From Blepharisma stoltei (lineage: Eukaryota > Ciliophora > Heterotrichea > Heterotrichida > Blepharismidae), in NCBI GenBank assembly GCA_914767885.1, contig CAJZBQ010000013.1:868001-932000 (forward strand): a stretch of 64,000 nucleotides of DNA, given 5' to 3'. Both the position numbers and the translations under genes were made by a program. Below, piece by piece: positions 10,275-22,068 of the stretch (positions within the stretch are counted from its first letter, which is position 1; each line of letters opens with the position of its first letter). The notes under the pieces were generated by a model, which was not told the DNA's origin, did no database searches, and was given only the letters and a program-made list of their open reading frames with translations.

Positions 10275-11944
10275 GAAATATATTAAATAAATAAATCTGC
10301 AGCTTGGTGTGTATATCGAAATAATTCAATTATATTATGTATAGTTAAAAGCGCGAAAATTAATATTGAAAAAATTGATCCAAGGAATCAAATAATAAAA
10401 ATTGCGTGGCGAACCAACCTGCCCTTTTGACAACTGTTGCCAGACGAGAGTCTGGGGACCTTGGGGAAGGGAGAGCAGCGTCTGGTATGTTTATCCGTCC
10501 GGGCTTTACTTGGTCTAGTGGAGCGCAATCTTGGGTTGGCCGGTTGCAGGCTCACATCCAGGGCAAGGTTTTACCACAGGAGGATTGAACTTGGAAGTTG
10601 GAAAGGGACCACCAACAAAGTAGAGGGCATTCGCTTGGTCAATCAGGTATTTTCCCAGCGCGATACCGAGAGTAACGCCCTGAGCTACAAGCTTCATCTG
10701 GGTCGATAGCCTGACTAGAAAATTCACTTTTTTAATTTTCAGAGAAGGTAGCTTGTCGACCCACTGCACTGTGACCCCATTGTCATTACCTCAGGGTGCA
10801 AGTGCAAACCCTTGCCGGAGGGAGCAACACATTTGTAATCATACTGGCAACCAAGGAGATGATGAAGCAAGGGATATGGAAAGCCATTAGTTGGATTGCC
10901 GGGAGTTCCTCCATAATAATATAATGAATGAATGAATGAATGATCCAAGGAGCCAAGGATATATAAATAACACTGAAGAAGCACCACAAGAAAAAGAATT
11001 TGTTGAAAATTATCGCGAAGAATATATACCAGTGAACGAATCACCAAATTTTCGAGGTGAAGAAGAAGTCAACCAAGAAGAGAATTATCCTGAGCCATCA
11101 TACCCAGAAACCACTTATCCTGCAGAAGAGCCTCAAAAAATTAGCCCAGATCCTCCTGCAGATGTAGCTGAAACTCAGCAAATTAAAAGTAACGAAATTT
11201 CTAACTCCCCTCTGTGAGCGAACAAAAAGTTTTTTTCGCCTACAGAGGGATTATTGTTTTTTTTAAAAAATATATAGAAATTTATAGTAAATTTTTTTTT
11301 TCAAAATCGTAAAAATAGGAAACCAAATATTTATTTAATTTGCAAAATTAAACAGAATTAGCCTAGAGATTTCATTATACTAATTATCAGTTATGCATCT
11401 TTTTTTTTTATAAAAAAAGTTTTGTTCGCTTACGGAGGGTGGGTTTTTGAGCAAAAAATAAGGATTTTTCCAATGGTTTTGTTCGCTCACAGAGAGGATA
11501 GAGAGGAGGGGGATTAAGCAGCCAGAGCAATTAGAGGAAAACCCTAATTGGGGTGAAGATTTAGAAGATGTTGATTATTTTTCTAGAGATAAGCATGAAG
11601 AAGCTCCTGAAAACCCAAGAGATCAATATGAACCTGAATTGCAACAGCCAATTATAGCTAAAAAAGAGTCCATTAGAAACCCTCCAAGCGAGAGAATAGT
11701 AGAAACTGAGCCTTCCTCTCAAACTCAGAAAACCCAATTAAAAAGTGAGAGAGTAGTAGAAGCTGAGCCTGCCCCTCAAACTCAGAAAACCCAATTAAAT
11801 AGCCAAGCGACACAGCAAGAAGAAATTGAAGCAGAAGTGCTAAATGAAGAAGAAATACCCAACGAAGAACCTGAAGGTACCTCTGAAGAAGAAGGTGAAG
11901 AAGTTGGAGACGTTGATTTGGAAGATCTAGAAGAAGATTTTTAA
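10275..11944 (+). CDS. Acidic repeat protein interrupted by a SINE-like element and a MITE-like IES
   Basis: The coding frame is ...NIEKIDPR at 10357-10386, then an insertion, then SQGYINNTEEAPQEKEF (10952 onward), then a family-1 element, then KQPEQLEENPNWGEDLED... to the TAA at 11942-11944. The MITE removal (TAA pointer) is exact. Removing the SINE-like insertion with one 11-bp duplication joins ...EKIDPR to SQGY. The protein is Glu/Gln/Pro-rich and contains a near-perfect duplicated unit (ERIVETEPSSQTQKTQL and ERVVEAEPAPQTQKTQL), ending in an acidic tail GDVDLEDLEEDF. No start ATG is visible after the in-frame TAA just before 10275, so the 5' end is unknown. Function unknown. Confidence 0.55.
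10387..10940 (+). mobile_element. SINE-like insertion with 11-bp target-site duplication
   Basis: TGATCCAAGGA occurs at 10376-10386 and again at 10941-10951. The head AATAATAAAAATTGCGTGGC resembles the AATAAAATGGC heads of other copies. The body is clearly richer in G+C than the surroundings and the 3' end is a (TGAA)n tail at about 10925-10940. Open frames inside it on both strands look spurious. It lies within the acidic repeat gene. Confidence 0.75.
11202..11514. mobile_element. Family-1 MITE-like IES in a coding exon (313 bp, TAA pointer)
   Basis: TAA at 11202-11204 (TAACTCCCCTCTGTGAGCGA) and at 11515-11517. Both ends carry the GTGAGCGAACAAAA terminal motif and the interior shares the family body. 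Removal gives ...NEISKQPEQLEENP... in frame, joining the two halves of the acidic protein. Confidence 0.85.
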
Positions 11945-12062
11945 AATAAATTGGTTAGATTTGCCATTTTAAATTAAGCTGTATTATTTAATTTATTTTA
12001 AAAAGCATAATAAAGTAGTCAAGGGCATTTATTAATTAAAAAAGTCAACAAATTTTACAAAT

Positions 12063-14407
12063 TTAGTTAATTTTTACTCTCGTCCCTTTAGGTGAAGGCA
12101 ACGCTGATTTTTTTGACTTAACGGGAGCTGATGATTCTACTGTTAACTCATCTAAAAATCTACTTGGAATTAGCTGCTCGCCATTATTACTTTGCTGCGC
12201 ACAAGAGAGTACTAGAAATCTTTTACTTCTCGTACAAGCTACATAAGCAAGTCTCCTTTCTTCTTCAAGCTGCTCTGAATGTGTATTTGCAGGCAAAATG
12301 GACTCATTAAGTCTAATTAAAAACACTAAATCCCATTCCTGGCCTTTTGCTTGATGTATACTTGTGAGAGTCACAACGTTTGCAATTAATTCATTTGTTC
12401 CACCAATGGACTCTAAGAAAACACTTAGTCCTTGAGCCCCTCTTTCGGTGTGGCTTCTTGCAAGTTTTTGCAGAGGTTCAATTACTTGTTTATTAATTCC
12501 TAGCCTTTCACACATCAGCTCAATAAGTGCGGATGGCGGATACCTTTCTAGTAATTCTTGGAAGTGTGCTATTGTGATACAAAATTCATTGAAACCTGTT
12601 TTTAATTTCCCTTTTCCGGTTAAAGATATTATTTTGCAAGCTTCAAACATAGGGATTTCTTTGACACAACTCATTTCTTTAAGTTTGTCGATAGAATTGG
12701 ACCCAATACCTCTTTTTGGCCAATTTATGATGTCTAGCAATATGTCATCGCAGTTTGTGTCAAGAATAAATTTCAAATAAGAGACGAGTCCTCTGATTTC
12801 TGCGTTAATCATTATATTTTTTTCTTTAGGGATTCTTTGTCTTACAGGAATTCCTGCTTTTTCGAATTCTGGCTGCAAATCATTAAAAATCCGATGAAGT
12901 CTATATAAAACTGCAATATTTTTATATTCCAGCTCATATGCATCTTTTATTCTCAACAAAATGTTGACAACTTCTTTAGCCTCTTCTCTTATTGATTGAG
13001 CGATAAAAATTTGGCATTTATTCCCTAGCGTATTATTTGTAAAGACATGCTTGACTTCTCGCCTTTTATTATTTGAAATTAGCCCTTGTGAAATATTGAC
13101 TATATGCTGTGTTGATCTATAATTTTCATTCAAAATTATTTTCTCGGATTCTGGATAAAGGTTTTTAAACTCTTCAAAAACTTGGCTCGTTGCACCTCTC
13201 CAACCATAAATTGCTTGGTCGTCGTCTCCACATACAGTTACATTTGCAAATTTTCCAATTAGCTCGATTAGTTCTAATTGCATTGAATTGGTGTCCTGAA
13301 ATTCATCAACAAGAATATATTTATATTTTCGTTGATAATTTTCTAAAACTTGCTGATTGCTTCTATTTCTCCGATATATATTTTGAAAAAAAAATTATTT
13401 TTTTTCTGATGATTTATAATTATTCCATTTATTTAATAAATTGAGTAAGCATATTTGTAGTTAAATACAGAATATCGCCTAGGTCGATTGACTTCATTTC
13501 TCTAAGTTTCGAGTTGTATAGCCCAAGCACCTTTATGGCTCGGGGTTCTCGATCTTTCCTGATAGGAAAGAGGGGAGCTGGTCTAGCCAAATAATGCTGA
13601 CTTGACCTAACTCCCCAAAATGTAGAACCTTGCATTATGTGGTTCTGTCACTTAGGGAGTTGTTCAAGCCAACATTAGTTGGTCATACCTACTCCCACTT
13701 TCCCTTCGGGAAAGATCGTGAAATCCGACCAAAAATGTTGCTTGGCTATATATAAAAAACAAATGCTGGAACGGTCTATTTAATTTTTTCAAAACATTCC
13801 TGTCTACTTTTGCTCGACACAGGACTCCATTAATATAAGAAAAAGACCCCGGCCTAAGGTTCAAGCTAGATCTCCTGATTTCAGTCGGCTGATCATTAAT
13901 CTCTTCCTGCATAACAGCCATTTGTTCTTCGCTTAATGGCTTGACATCTTCTTGATACAAATCGTCCTCTGTATATCTCTTTAAAAAATCGTTAAGTGCA
14001 CTTTCAAGAACTTTTTTCTGCTTGTTCCCTGAAACTATTTGGAAATCATAAGGAATTTTGGCTCGTCCAGCATTAGCTCGTAATATATACAACGCAAAAT
14101 GGTGGAAAGTCCCTACAGTCAAATCATCAGCTCTTACATGTCTTGGCAAGTTTAAAGATAGCCGCCTTTTCATTTCCATAGCTGCTTTCTTTGTAAAAGT
14201 CAGGACTAGAATATTTGTTGGGCTTACGTTTAAATTCAGTAGGTATGCAACTCTTAATGTCAAAGTTAAGGTTTTTCCTGATCCTGGAGCTGCTAAGATC
14301 ATCAAAGACTTGTCTAGAAATTCTGTGGAAGCTTGGAATTGATTTCTGTTTAAATTTCGAAAATCTCCATGTTGAATCATTTCAATATAAAATATCCCGC
14401 TCTTCAC
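12063..14407 (-). CDS. UvrD/Rep/PcrA-type superfamily 1A DNA helicase, interrupted by an insertion
   Basis: Motif order is complete across the break: Walker A (AAPGSGKTLTLTLR) and Ia (VLTFTKKAAMEMKRR) in the first part; motif II (ILVDEFQDTNSMQ), III (CGDDDQAIYGWRGA), IV (ENYRSTQHI), V (TSIHQAKGQEWDLVFL) and VI (EERRLAYVACTRSKR) in the second. This is an ATP-driven 3'-5' DNA translocase family, commonly in repair or recombination and often bacterial-like in protists. The frame ...QHLFFIY is interrupted at about 13754 and resumes as IYRRNRSNQQVL at about 13374; joining at the ATATATA repeat gives FFIYRRNRSN. The start is the first ATG before the nucleotide-binding domain. Together the pieces make a protein of about 650 residues, normal for the family. 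Confidence 0.85.
13382..13754 (-). mobile_element. Insertion inside the helicase gene (about 370 bp)
   Basis: The flanks share ATATATA(T) at 13374-13381 and 13747-13754. The body contains G+C-richer, partly repeated segments (CGATCTTTCC and its inverted partner GGAAAGATCG occur twice) and no coding capacity. Several stops make read-through impossible. It may be a SINE-like element or a composite; its head differs from the AAATAAAATGG type. Confidence 0.55.
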
Positions 14408-14769
14408 ATATTTTCAAATCACAGCTTGGCTTGTTGTGAATTATTTTAAATTTTAATTAATTAGTATCTTTAAAGAATATAGCCAGGCTAATTATTAAAT
14501 TTGTTATTCTGAATATATTGTATTCTATGCAAATATAATTAACAATTTATAATAAAAGCAATGCCTAAAATCAGCATATAATATAAAATATGTTCTTATA
14601 ACAAAAATAATTCTCATTTGATGAAATTTTAAATTATTTTTATGCTAATTTTTGCGAAATCCCTCTTTTTAGTCCGCATCTAATTTCTCTGCATTTCCCC
14701 ATCCGATCTAAAATTCCCCAAAATTTTTAAGGGCCAACCCAATAAAAATATAGTTCATTATAATAAATA
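14408..14769. other. Divergent intergenic region between helicase and cyclophilin genes
   Basis: About 360 bp of AT-rich DNA between two divergently transcribed genes, so it should hold both 5' regions. I see no specific promoter motif I could defend. Confidence 0.4.
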
Positions 14770-15282
14770 ATGGCCGCAACCAGAGTTTACTTTGACATTA
14801 CCATCGGAGAGCAGCCAGCTGGAAGAATCGTCTTCGAGCTTTATAGAGAAACTCCAAACACCGCCGAAAACTTCAGAGCTCTGTGCACTGGCGAAAGAGG
14901 CATGGGAAGATCAGGAAGACCACTTCACTACAGAGGTTCTGGTTTCCACAGAATTATCCCTCAGTTTATGTGCCAAGGTGGAGATTTCACCCGTGGAGAT
15001 GGTACCGGTGGAGAAAGCATTTACGGTGAAAAGTTCAGAGATGAAAACTTCATCAAGCGCCACACTGAGCCTGGCCTTTTATCAATGGCTAATGCAGGTC
15101 CTAACACCAACGGATCACAGTTCTTCATCACCACAGTCCCTTGCCCACATCTTGATGGCAAACATGTTGTTTTCGGAAAAGTTGTGGAAGGAATGAATGT
15201 CGTCAGAGCTATGGAGCAACAAGGAAGCCAAAGCGGACGCCCACGCCAAAGAGTTGTTATTGCAAACTGTGGCCAGCTTTAA
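14770..15282 (+). CDS. Cyclophilin A-type peptidyl-prolyl cis-trans isomerase
   Basis: 170 residues, the usual single-domain cyclophilin length. The active-site region is intact: [40 protein letters not shown] and [19 protein letters not shown], containing the catalytic Arg (FHR), the FMCQGGD segment, Phe of SQFFI, Trp replaced by His in the HLDGKH position as in many cyclophilins, and the final His region. It catalyses proline isomerisation in the cytosol as a folding helper and is the cyclosporin target in other species. Codon use is visibly richer in G+C than its neighbours, as expected for a highly expressed gene. No intron or IES is needed. Confidence 0.95.
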   Translation: MAATRVYFDITIGEQPAGRIVFELYRETPNTAENFRALCTGERGMGRSGRPLHYRGSGFHRIIPQFMCQGGDFTRGDGTGGESIYGEKFRDENFIKRHTEPGLLSMANAGPNTNGSQFFITTVPCPHLDGKHVVFGKVVEGMNVVRAMEQQGSQSGRPRQRVVIANCGQL

Positions 15283-15546
15283 AGATTAAGTAATCAAGGA
15301 TTGAAATAAATTTTGATAAGTAATAAGAAAGGAGGAGAGAAATAATGCTTCTGATAGGGCAGAAAAGAAAATTAGCAAGCTTTATTGTGAAGGAATAAGG
15401 GTTATGGTTTTGAGATTTGATGAAAAATTATTAGGATTGTGGCTGGGCTGCTAATAAGTCTTAAAAGAGATTATAGCGCTAATGATATTTTCAATAGAAT
15501 TTAAATTTTAGAAAAATATAGAGAGATTGAAATAATGTTGCATTAT

Positions 15547-17718
15547 TTATACAGGAAGAGCAGGTAAAAGGTAGCTATCGTTTATAAGATCTTTTGCTTC
15601 ATCATCATTTATGAAACTACTGCTTTCCATATTTCTTAGCATTTCCCAAGTAATTCTATCTTTTCTCTGCATAAGCTTCATCCTTCTGAGATCTAGTTTT
15701 AACTTATTTGGAACTGATATCGATCTCTTTGGGTTTCTTTCTTCTTTTTCTCTTTTTCTTAACTTAACTTAACTTAATTATTCGGTGTTTAAGGTGTCTA
15801 GTGCGGCAGACCCAAAAAATGACCTTTTAGCTAAACTGGTGACGTCACGGAGCCATCTTGGAATCGCGGTGGTCAACCCAAACGGCCAAGCCTTCTATCG
15901 ACGCTTCGCCTCCAGCCGCCGCACATCTCACTCGGCGCGTTGCCGTAGCTCTGTCTCGACTCGGCTCCTGCGCGTGTTCCGCCTAAGGGTCATCCTCCCG
16001 TGGGGATGTGCTGAGGGGTAAAACTCTGAAATTTTGAACGCACTGAGGAGCTGTTCCTTTGGTTATCCCCAAAGTTAAACAGCTATTGCTGTGCAGAAGT
16101 TCTCGAGAGAAAACCCAACCCCATAAATAAAATTCCATGAGGAAAAGAAAATCAGCAGAGCTAATTTCTCTTGAACCGAATGCCATTTTATTTATTCTTT
16201 TTCTCTTTTTCAATCTAAAATTCTTTGTTTCACTTCTGTTTGATCTTTAAATTTGTATTTTTTACTTAAATCATACTCCGGCATCCTAAACCCAGCTTTT
16301 TCGTTTGAAAATGCGTATTTAAAACCTCTGGTTTTTTGCATATAAATTTCTTGGTTATCACATTGCAGGTACTGGTAAAACAAATTTCTTTTTGCAACGA
16401 GGCCAATTTCAGACTCTTCTGCACCTACTTGAATATTATAAAATATTTCAGCCAAACAGTCCACAGCAGAGAAAAACTGCGATAAAGTCATTTTTCTGCC
16501 ACATTTTGAATTATTTATAAATACTTTTGAAGCTTGCTGCGGATTTAACCTTTGCATTCCTTTTTTATCTGAAATCCCGAAATCATTGCAAAATTTAAGA
16601 AACTGGCTTAATGTCATAAATTGCTTTAAATTTATCAAATGATCAAATGTGGGCGACCTTGTCAATTCTTGTGTTTGTGAAGCATAAAACGAAAAAATTG
16701 CTTTAAGGCCTTTAACTTGCTTTTCCATAAGATTTTCTTCAGAAATTTTTATGGATTTTGTATTTGAGCTAGAATGGATAATTTCCATCTGGTCAATCAT
16801 GTCTTTTAAGTCACTGATACAATTCATATCAGAGCCATAAGTGTTTATTAGTTCTTTATACTCATTTATTGTGTTTTGCAGCTGAGCATGATAGGATAGG
16901 CGGCTAAAAGATTCTTTGGCTGCCCATTCCTCAAACAGTTCAAAACACTGCGAAAATGTTACCCTCAGGTATTTCATAGAAGATTTTGCAGGTGAGCCCT
17001 TGATGTGCTTGAAACGATTCTCAATCATTCTATCAAAAAGAAAAAGGTCTTTTTCTTCAGGAAGCTTCATTAATTGCAATATTTCTCGTAGAATTCTCTT
17101 TAGTTTAATAGCTTCAATCATTTTTTTCCCAGTTGGGTCATTAGCGAGTAAAATATTTTCAATATCGGCGTGGTATTCTTTTAAATAAGGCTCAAGCCAA
17201 TTTTGTTTAGCTTTTCCAAGTAAATTTGAGGTGTTTACACTTTGAGTAATTCTGCTTTTAAGATTAATAGGAGTTCTTTGCTTACTTTTCGACAATCTTT
17301 CACTGTTTGGAGTATTTCACTTCTCTTCAGTATCATTTGAAATAATGGTTGATATCTGTTTTTGGTCTAAGCTTATAGGATGATTTAAAGCTCTTATGAA
17401 ATTGGTATCATTTTCTGCATTAATCATAATCCCCATTCCTTTTGTTAAATAATTTTCAAGCCTTGTCTTAAATTGCTCTAGTGAGACTTCTCTATTTATT
17501 TTTTACTCGGGGTTAATAATCTCGTCATGATCAAAAGGGTTTTTCTTCATCTTGAAATAATCTTTAACGTCCCTTAAATCTATATCAAATTCAGCATTTA
17601 AGTCTTGAAGTATATAAGATATGCATTTGTGTATATTAATTTTCCCATTTCTAGCATACTTTGAGAAGATTTTCTCAGTTTTTTCTCCTGAAATTAAATC
17701 ATCAAGCAACTCTTCCAT
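15547..17718 (-). CDS. Unknown helical protein with a 15-nt intron and a SINE-like insertion
   Basis: Starts MEELLDDLISGEKTEKIF at 17718. A stop at 17503-17505 is bypassed by a 15-nt intron (17492-17506), giving ...INPEEVSLEQFKTRL. A TGA=Trp is read at 17320. The long second exon ends in ...EVKQRILDWKREKEE, where a SINE-like element intrudes. With the element and one copy of its 17-bp duplication removed, coding continues as RNPKRSISVPNKLKL to the TAA at 15547-15549. The protein (about 570 residues) is mostly alpha-helical with short EF-hand-like spacing (for example KIFSKYARNGKINIHKCISYIL) but without clear calcium ligands. I cannot name a family. Confidence 0.7.
15759..16211 (-). mobile_element. 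SINE-like insertion with 17-bp target-site duplication inside a coding exon
   Basis: TTCTTTTTCTCTTTTTC occurs at 15742-15758 and 16195-16211. On the minus strand the head is AATAAATAAAATGGCATTCG and the tail is (TTAAG)n. The centre is strongly G+C-rich (CCTCCAGCCGCCGCACATC). Removing the insertion with one duplication restores the C-terminus of the host protein. An apparent frame at 15785-16021 is element sequence, not a gene. Confidence 0.85.
17492..17506 (-). other. 15-nt spliceosomal intron
   Basis: Minus strand GTAAAAAATAAATAG. Splicing removes an in-frame TAA and gives NPE/EVSLEQ. Confidence 0.8.
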
Positions 17719-17837
17719 TATTTACTATTCTTTATCTTTTAATAGCAAACAAATTTTATATATGCTTTCATTTTCTTGAAAAATTATATGAATAGATCTA
17801 TTTATAAGAAAATTTATAAATAATCCAACCTTGCAAA

Positions 17838-19188
17838 ATGGAGCCAGGAAGCAAGACCTTTCAGAAGAAAAAACTCTTTTATGTCCTCACAAGTGCAGGA
17901 AAGCCAGTCTGGACTCGCTATGGTGAGTGTGCAGATCTTGCTGTCTTTATTGGTGCATTAGCAGCAATTATCTTCAAATTCCAAAGCTATTATAATGGTG
18001 TTAAAGACTCCTTGCGATACCTCCGCACCTCAGATACTTATATAGTAGTTCTATGCACAGAAGCATTATATTATGTATGTGTTTCTCGTGGAAAAGACAG
18101 CTTAGAGTCCTTATATCATCAATTAGAAATGCTCCACGCAAAGGTTTTATCAACGCTGACAAGCAGTATTACTCAGACACTATTAAGCCGTCCTGGGTTT
18201 GATGTAGGAAATCTGATGGGAGGCACTCATGACGCATTGGATACTTTAATCAGGACAAGCGCTATAAGTCCTTGCTTCCTTGAAGGATTTATGCCAGTTA
18301 GAATGCCTATATCGCAGAGAGCACAGATAAGCTCAGCGTTTAAGAACAACATGCATGAAGATATACTATACATTATTAGTATATTGGCTTATCGTACTAC
18401 AATTATTAATAATCAATTTCTATGAAATCGAAAACATTGACTAGCTCACATAAGCTCCATATTCAATAATATTAAATTTATACGGATTTCTAATGACCCC
18501 TGAATTCATGATATATAAGTACTGCAGAAGAGGAGAAACAATTCATCCAATCGATATTTTCTTATTGACAAACTTGCTTACCTCTTATGCCTCACTGAGG
18601 TCTACGATGTCCTGGACGCCTATTTGTTTGCCAAACTACAACAATGAAGGATTCGTGTATGCTTATATCACTTTTATTCAGGATACCAAAATCGGGGTCA
18701 TTTTGATTTCAGATAATGCAAGTGCATTTAAGGATCTTAAATTGAGGGCTGATGGAATTGAAAAAGAAATTGTGAGCCTTATTCCAGTGCTTATGGATGG
18801 GATTAGAATGATGCCGTATTCTATTACTACGTGTGAGGCTGCAGAGTTTAAGCATTTTTTATATATGCCCAAAGGAGACCAATATTCCATGCCAAGCTTT
18901 TATCCGTCTACTAGAAGGATTTTAGAAGAAATCCCTATTGACTGCTACAAAAGAACGTTAAGAAGATACTACTCAGCTTTTAAACTGTCATCCTTTTCTG
19001 AGTATTTCAAAGGATATTATGTTAGGATTGATATATATAGAAATGAACAAATTGTATGTGTAAGGCAGCCAGAATTTACTTTACTTGGTTCTTTATCTCC
19101 ACTTATTTCAAGTGCAAATGTGATGCAGAGCATTTCACAGCTTTTAAAATGGCTTAAGTCAGAAGAACAAAACCTTTTCATTAAGTAG
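17838..19188 (+). CDS. MON1: MON1 vacuolar fusion protein (RAB7 GEF subunit)
   Basis: The N-terminal longin-type domain is recognisable: KLFYVLTSAGKPVWTRYGE is the hallmark (H)xFILSxAGKPIYSRYG of MON1. The second half contains SWTPICLPNYNNEGFVYAYITF, the other conserved MON1 block. MON1 pairs with CCZ1 to activate RAB7 on late endosomes and autophagosomes. Coding is interrupted between DILY (18366) and KYCRRGETIHPIDIF by an IES of 145 bp bounded by TA; removing 18367-18511 joins the frames as EDILYKYCRR. The C-terminus ends LLKWLKSEEQNLFIK. Length after excision (about 400 residues) is slightly short for the family. Confidence 0.85.
18367..18511. mobile_element. 145-bp TA-bounded IES in MON1
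   Basis: TA at 18367-18368 (CTATACATTA) and at 18512-18513 (GATATATAAG). The segment contains stops in the host frame. Exact boundary could shift by two bases because both ends are TATA-rich. No long terminal inverted repeat is visible. Confidence 0.6.
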
Positions 19189-19378
19189 CTAATGTCTAAT
19201 ATTATTTAATTCTTATTGAAATAGTTTATAAAGCCTAATAAATCTCATTACATGAAAATTAATTTCATATAAAAATGGTTATCCAAAGGTCCAAAGTTTT
19301 AAGCTGCCAGTTTATTGTACTTTAGCCGGGCCCCCCAAAACTATAAATAGCTACGCAATTTTAGCTTTATAAAACATA

Positions 19379-21858
19379 ATGGAAGTCCTTCAACCGGCTA
19401 CTCGTCCAAACTACTGTCGCCTAGGAACACAAATTCCTCTCTTCGGCAACTTTTTCAAATTCAATCTAGCTTCAGGCACTGACATAATACAAAAATACGC
19501 GGTCTTTTTCAACCCAGACATCGCCGCATCGCTTGGCAAGCATCGTGAAAAAGTTTTACGTAAGGCAAGTTCTCAAATTGTCCCAGTCATTGGAAAGTAT
19601 GTGTTTGCAAATACAGCTATCTATGCAGCTCAGTCCAACTCAGGAGGAGGGGATGCAAGCCAAACTTACACTGTTAACTATGATAACACAGATTATATAG
19701 ATTTATATTGAATAGATCTCTTGACCTGCTAATATATTTTAATTAAATAAATGAATTTACTGACATTATATCAGTATACACCATTACTCTTCAACCTGTA
19801 GGACGGGTTGAAAGTCAAGAAGAAACGAGACATTTCTATAACAAATTTTTTAACTCTGTACAAGGAAAGCTCAGCTTAGTCATGATAGGGAGGAAGTTTT
19901 ATAACCCTGATAGGGCTATTGACTTGCCTCAACATAAAATGAGCATTTGGCCTGGATACGCTTCTTCTGTAGGAGGCTATGAAGGCGGAGTAATGATAAA
20001 CATTGATATATCGCACAGGTGCTTAAGGACTATTACTCTCTACGATCAAATTATGGAGCTTAAAAACAAGCCAAACACTGATTTTAGACAAGCTGTTATG
20101 AAGCTACTGATTGGGTCTATTGTATTGACACTTTATAATAAGAAAAATTACAGAGTTGATGATATTGATTGGGACTCAAGCCCACTTAGCTCATTTGCTG
20201 ATAGAACCGGCGGACAATGTACCTATAAAGACTATTATGAAAGAAGATGGCAAAAGCCAATTCAACATGACGACCAGCCACTCCTCCTGTCAAAAACCAA
20301 AACTGTGGACTGCTACTTGATTCCTGAATTCTGTGTCATGACAGGGCTCACTGATGAAATCAGAGCTGACTTCAACATCATGAAAGACATGGCCAACGCA
20401 ACCAAAAAAGAACCCCAAAGCAGGCTTCAAGAGTCAGGCGGCCTTATAAAAGCGCTCAAAGACAATCCAAGAACTAATGCCGAAATCAATGAATGGAGGG
20501 TCAACATCACCCCGGACCCAGCTGCCTTTGATGGCTTTGTGCTGCCTGCTGGGAGCATCATGATGGGTGGCGGGAATTCATTCAAAATAAATGAACAGAA
20601 CGGAAGCTTTGACCGTGAAGTCCAAAACACAATGTTCCAGCAGCCTCCATTGGACCGCTGGGGTATTTTTTACTGCGAAAATGATAAAAGACTAATTGAT
20701 CAGTTCATGACTGTTCTACAACAAGTTATTGGGACTTATAAAGTCAACTGTCAAAAGCCTATGATGTTTGGAGTGAAAACTGATAGATGGAATGATTGGG
20801 ATCAAAAGCTTAAAGAATGCTTAAACCCACAAGTGCAGATGATTGTGTGCATATTGCCAGGGGCAAGAGGCAAGTCAAGGCTTTATGATGATCTTAAAAG
20901 ACTTACGTTTTCACAGCTTCCTGTCCCGAGCCAGTGCATTTTAAACGCTACTTTGAAAAAAGATAAGGGTCTAAGATCTGTTGTTAACAAAGTAATGATG
21001 CAAATAAACGCCAAAGCTGGAGGAATTCCATGGGCAATGCAAGGATTACCTTTAACAGACCAACCTACTATGATAGTTGGAATCGATATATTCTCCAAAA
21101 GAAATTCCCATAGTGTTCTTGGCTTTTGTGCAACTACAGACAGCAACTTTGGCAGATACGTGTCTTGTCCTAAAGTAAATAACCCCGGTGAAGACCCCAC
21201 AACCAAAATTGCTGAATGCACTTATCAAGCTTTATCCCAATTCAAAGCAGAAAACGGAATCTTCCCCAAAAGAATTTGTGTATTTCGAGACGGAGTATCC
21301 GATTCTCAAATAAAAGTCCTCTTAAACGGTGAAATCCCTCAAATGAAGCAAGCTTTCAAAAGGCTCCAAGACGAAAACGTAATGCAAGAAGAGCCAAAAC
21401 TCATATTTGTAGTGGTAAATAAACGCATTAATGCAAGATTTTACCATAATCAAGGAGGCAGGGTCAATAACCCACCACTTGGGACATGCATTGATAGATT
21501 GGTAGTTGATAAAGCTGGCTACGATTTCTATATCATGCCAGCTAAAGCTACACAAGGTGCAATGACCCCAACTTACTTCACTGTTGTTTATGACAACTCT
21601 GGAGCAAGAGCTGAAGAAGTAGAGCAACTGGCCTATAGATTATGCTACTCGTATTATAACTGGAGTGGATCTATCAGAGTTCCAGCTCCTTGCCAGTATG
21701 CACACAAGCTTGCATATCAGTATGGAGAAAGAGCAAACCAGCAGGGACCTCCAATTCCTCATCAGCATTGGCAAAATACAAGGTCACTATACTTCTTATA
21801 TGCTTTATTCATCAAATTACCATCAAAAGCTAAAAATGAAAAAAATCCTATTTATTAA
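19379..21858 (+). CDS. Piwi-clade Argonaute, interrupted by a 71-bp IES
   Basis: The N-terminus (RLGTQIPLFGNFFKFNL) is the Argonaute N-domain start. After excision of a 71-bp IES the frame reads NTDYIDLYTITLQPVGRVE and continues through PAZ-like and MID regions into a PIWI domain. Catalytic residues look intact: Asp in MIVGIDIFSKRNSH, Asp in ICVFRDGVSDSQ and His in PAPCQYAHKLAYQYGE, plus the Piwi segment PTYFTVVYDNS. In ciliates Piwi proteins load scan RNAs that direct DNA elimination between germline and soma, so this gene is probably part of the machinery acting on the IESs around it. The last about 20 residues after LYFL are atypical and may be an unexcised tail. Upstream neighbour MON1 is 190 bp away, same strand. 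Confidence 0.9.
19704..19774. mobile_element. 71-bp IES inside the Piwi gene (TATA pointer)
   Basis: TATA at 19704-19707 and 19775-19778. The intervening DNA contains in-frame TAA codons. Removal joins ...YIDLY to TITLQPVG exactly. Length falls in the short IES class seen also at 29265 (74 bp), 43931 (76 bp) and 24529 (80 bp). Confidence 0.8.
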
Positions 21859-22068
21859 GAAAATATTTTTTTGTTCTTATATGAGCATTTTACATCATAT
21901 TTATTATGGATAATTATGCTATTTTATTATAGCTTTCATAATAGTACTATTTACCTTATATCCTTTTTTCTCTTAAATATAGGATTGGCTTCATATCTGT
22001 ATCATGAATATTATATATATATTTAAAAATTAAAAAATTTTTGCTTTTAAATTTAGTTTATAATAAAT

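Noticed and set aside
15785-16021. 78-codon Arg/Ser-rich frame
   Set aside because: It is contained in the SINE-like insertion interrupting the 15.5-17.7 kb gene.
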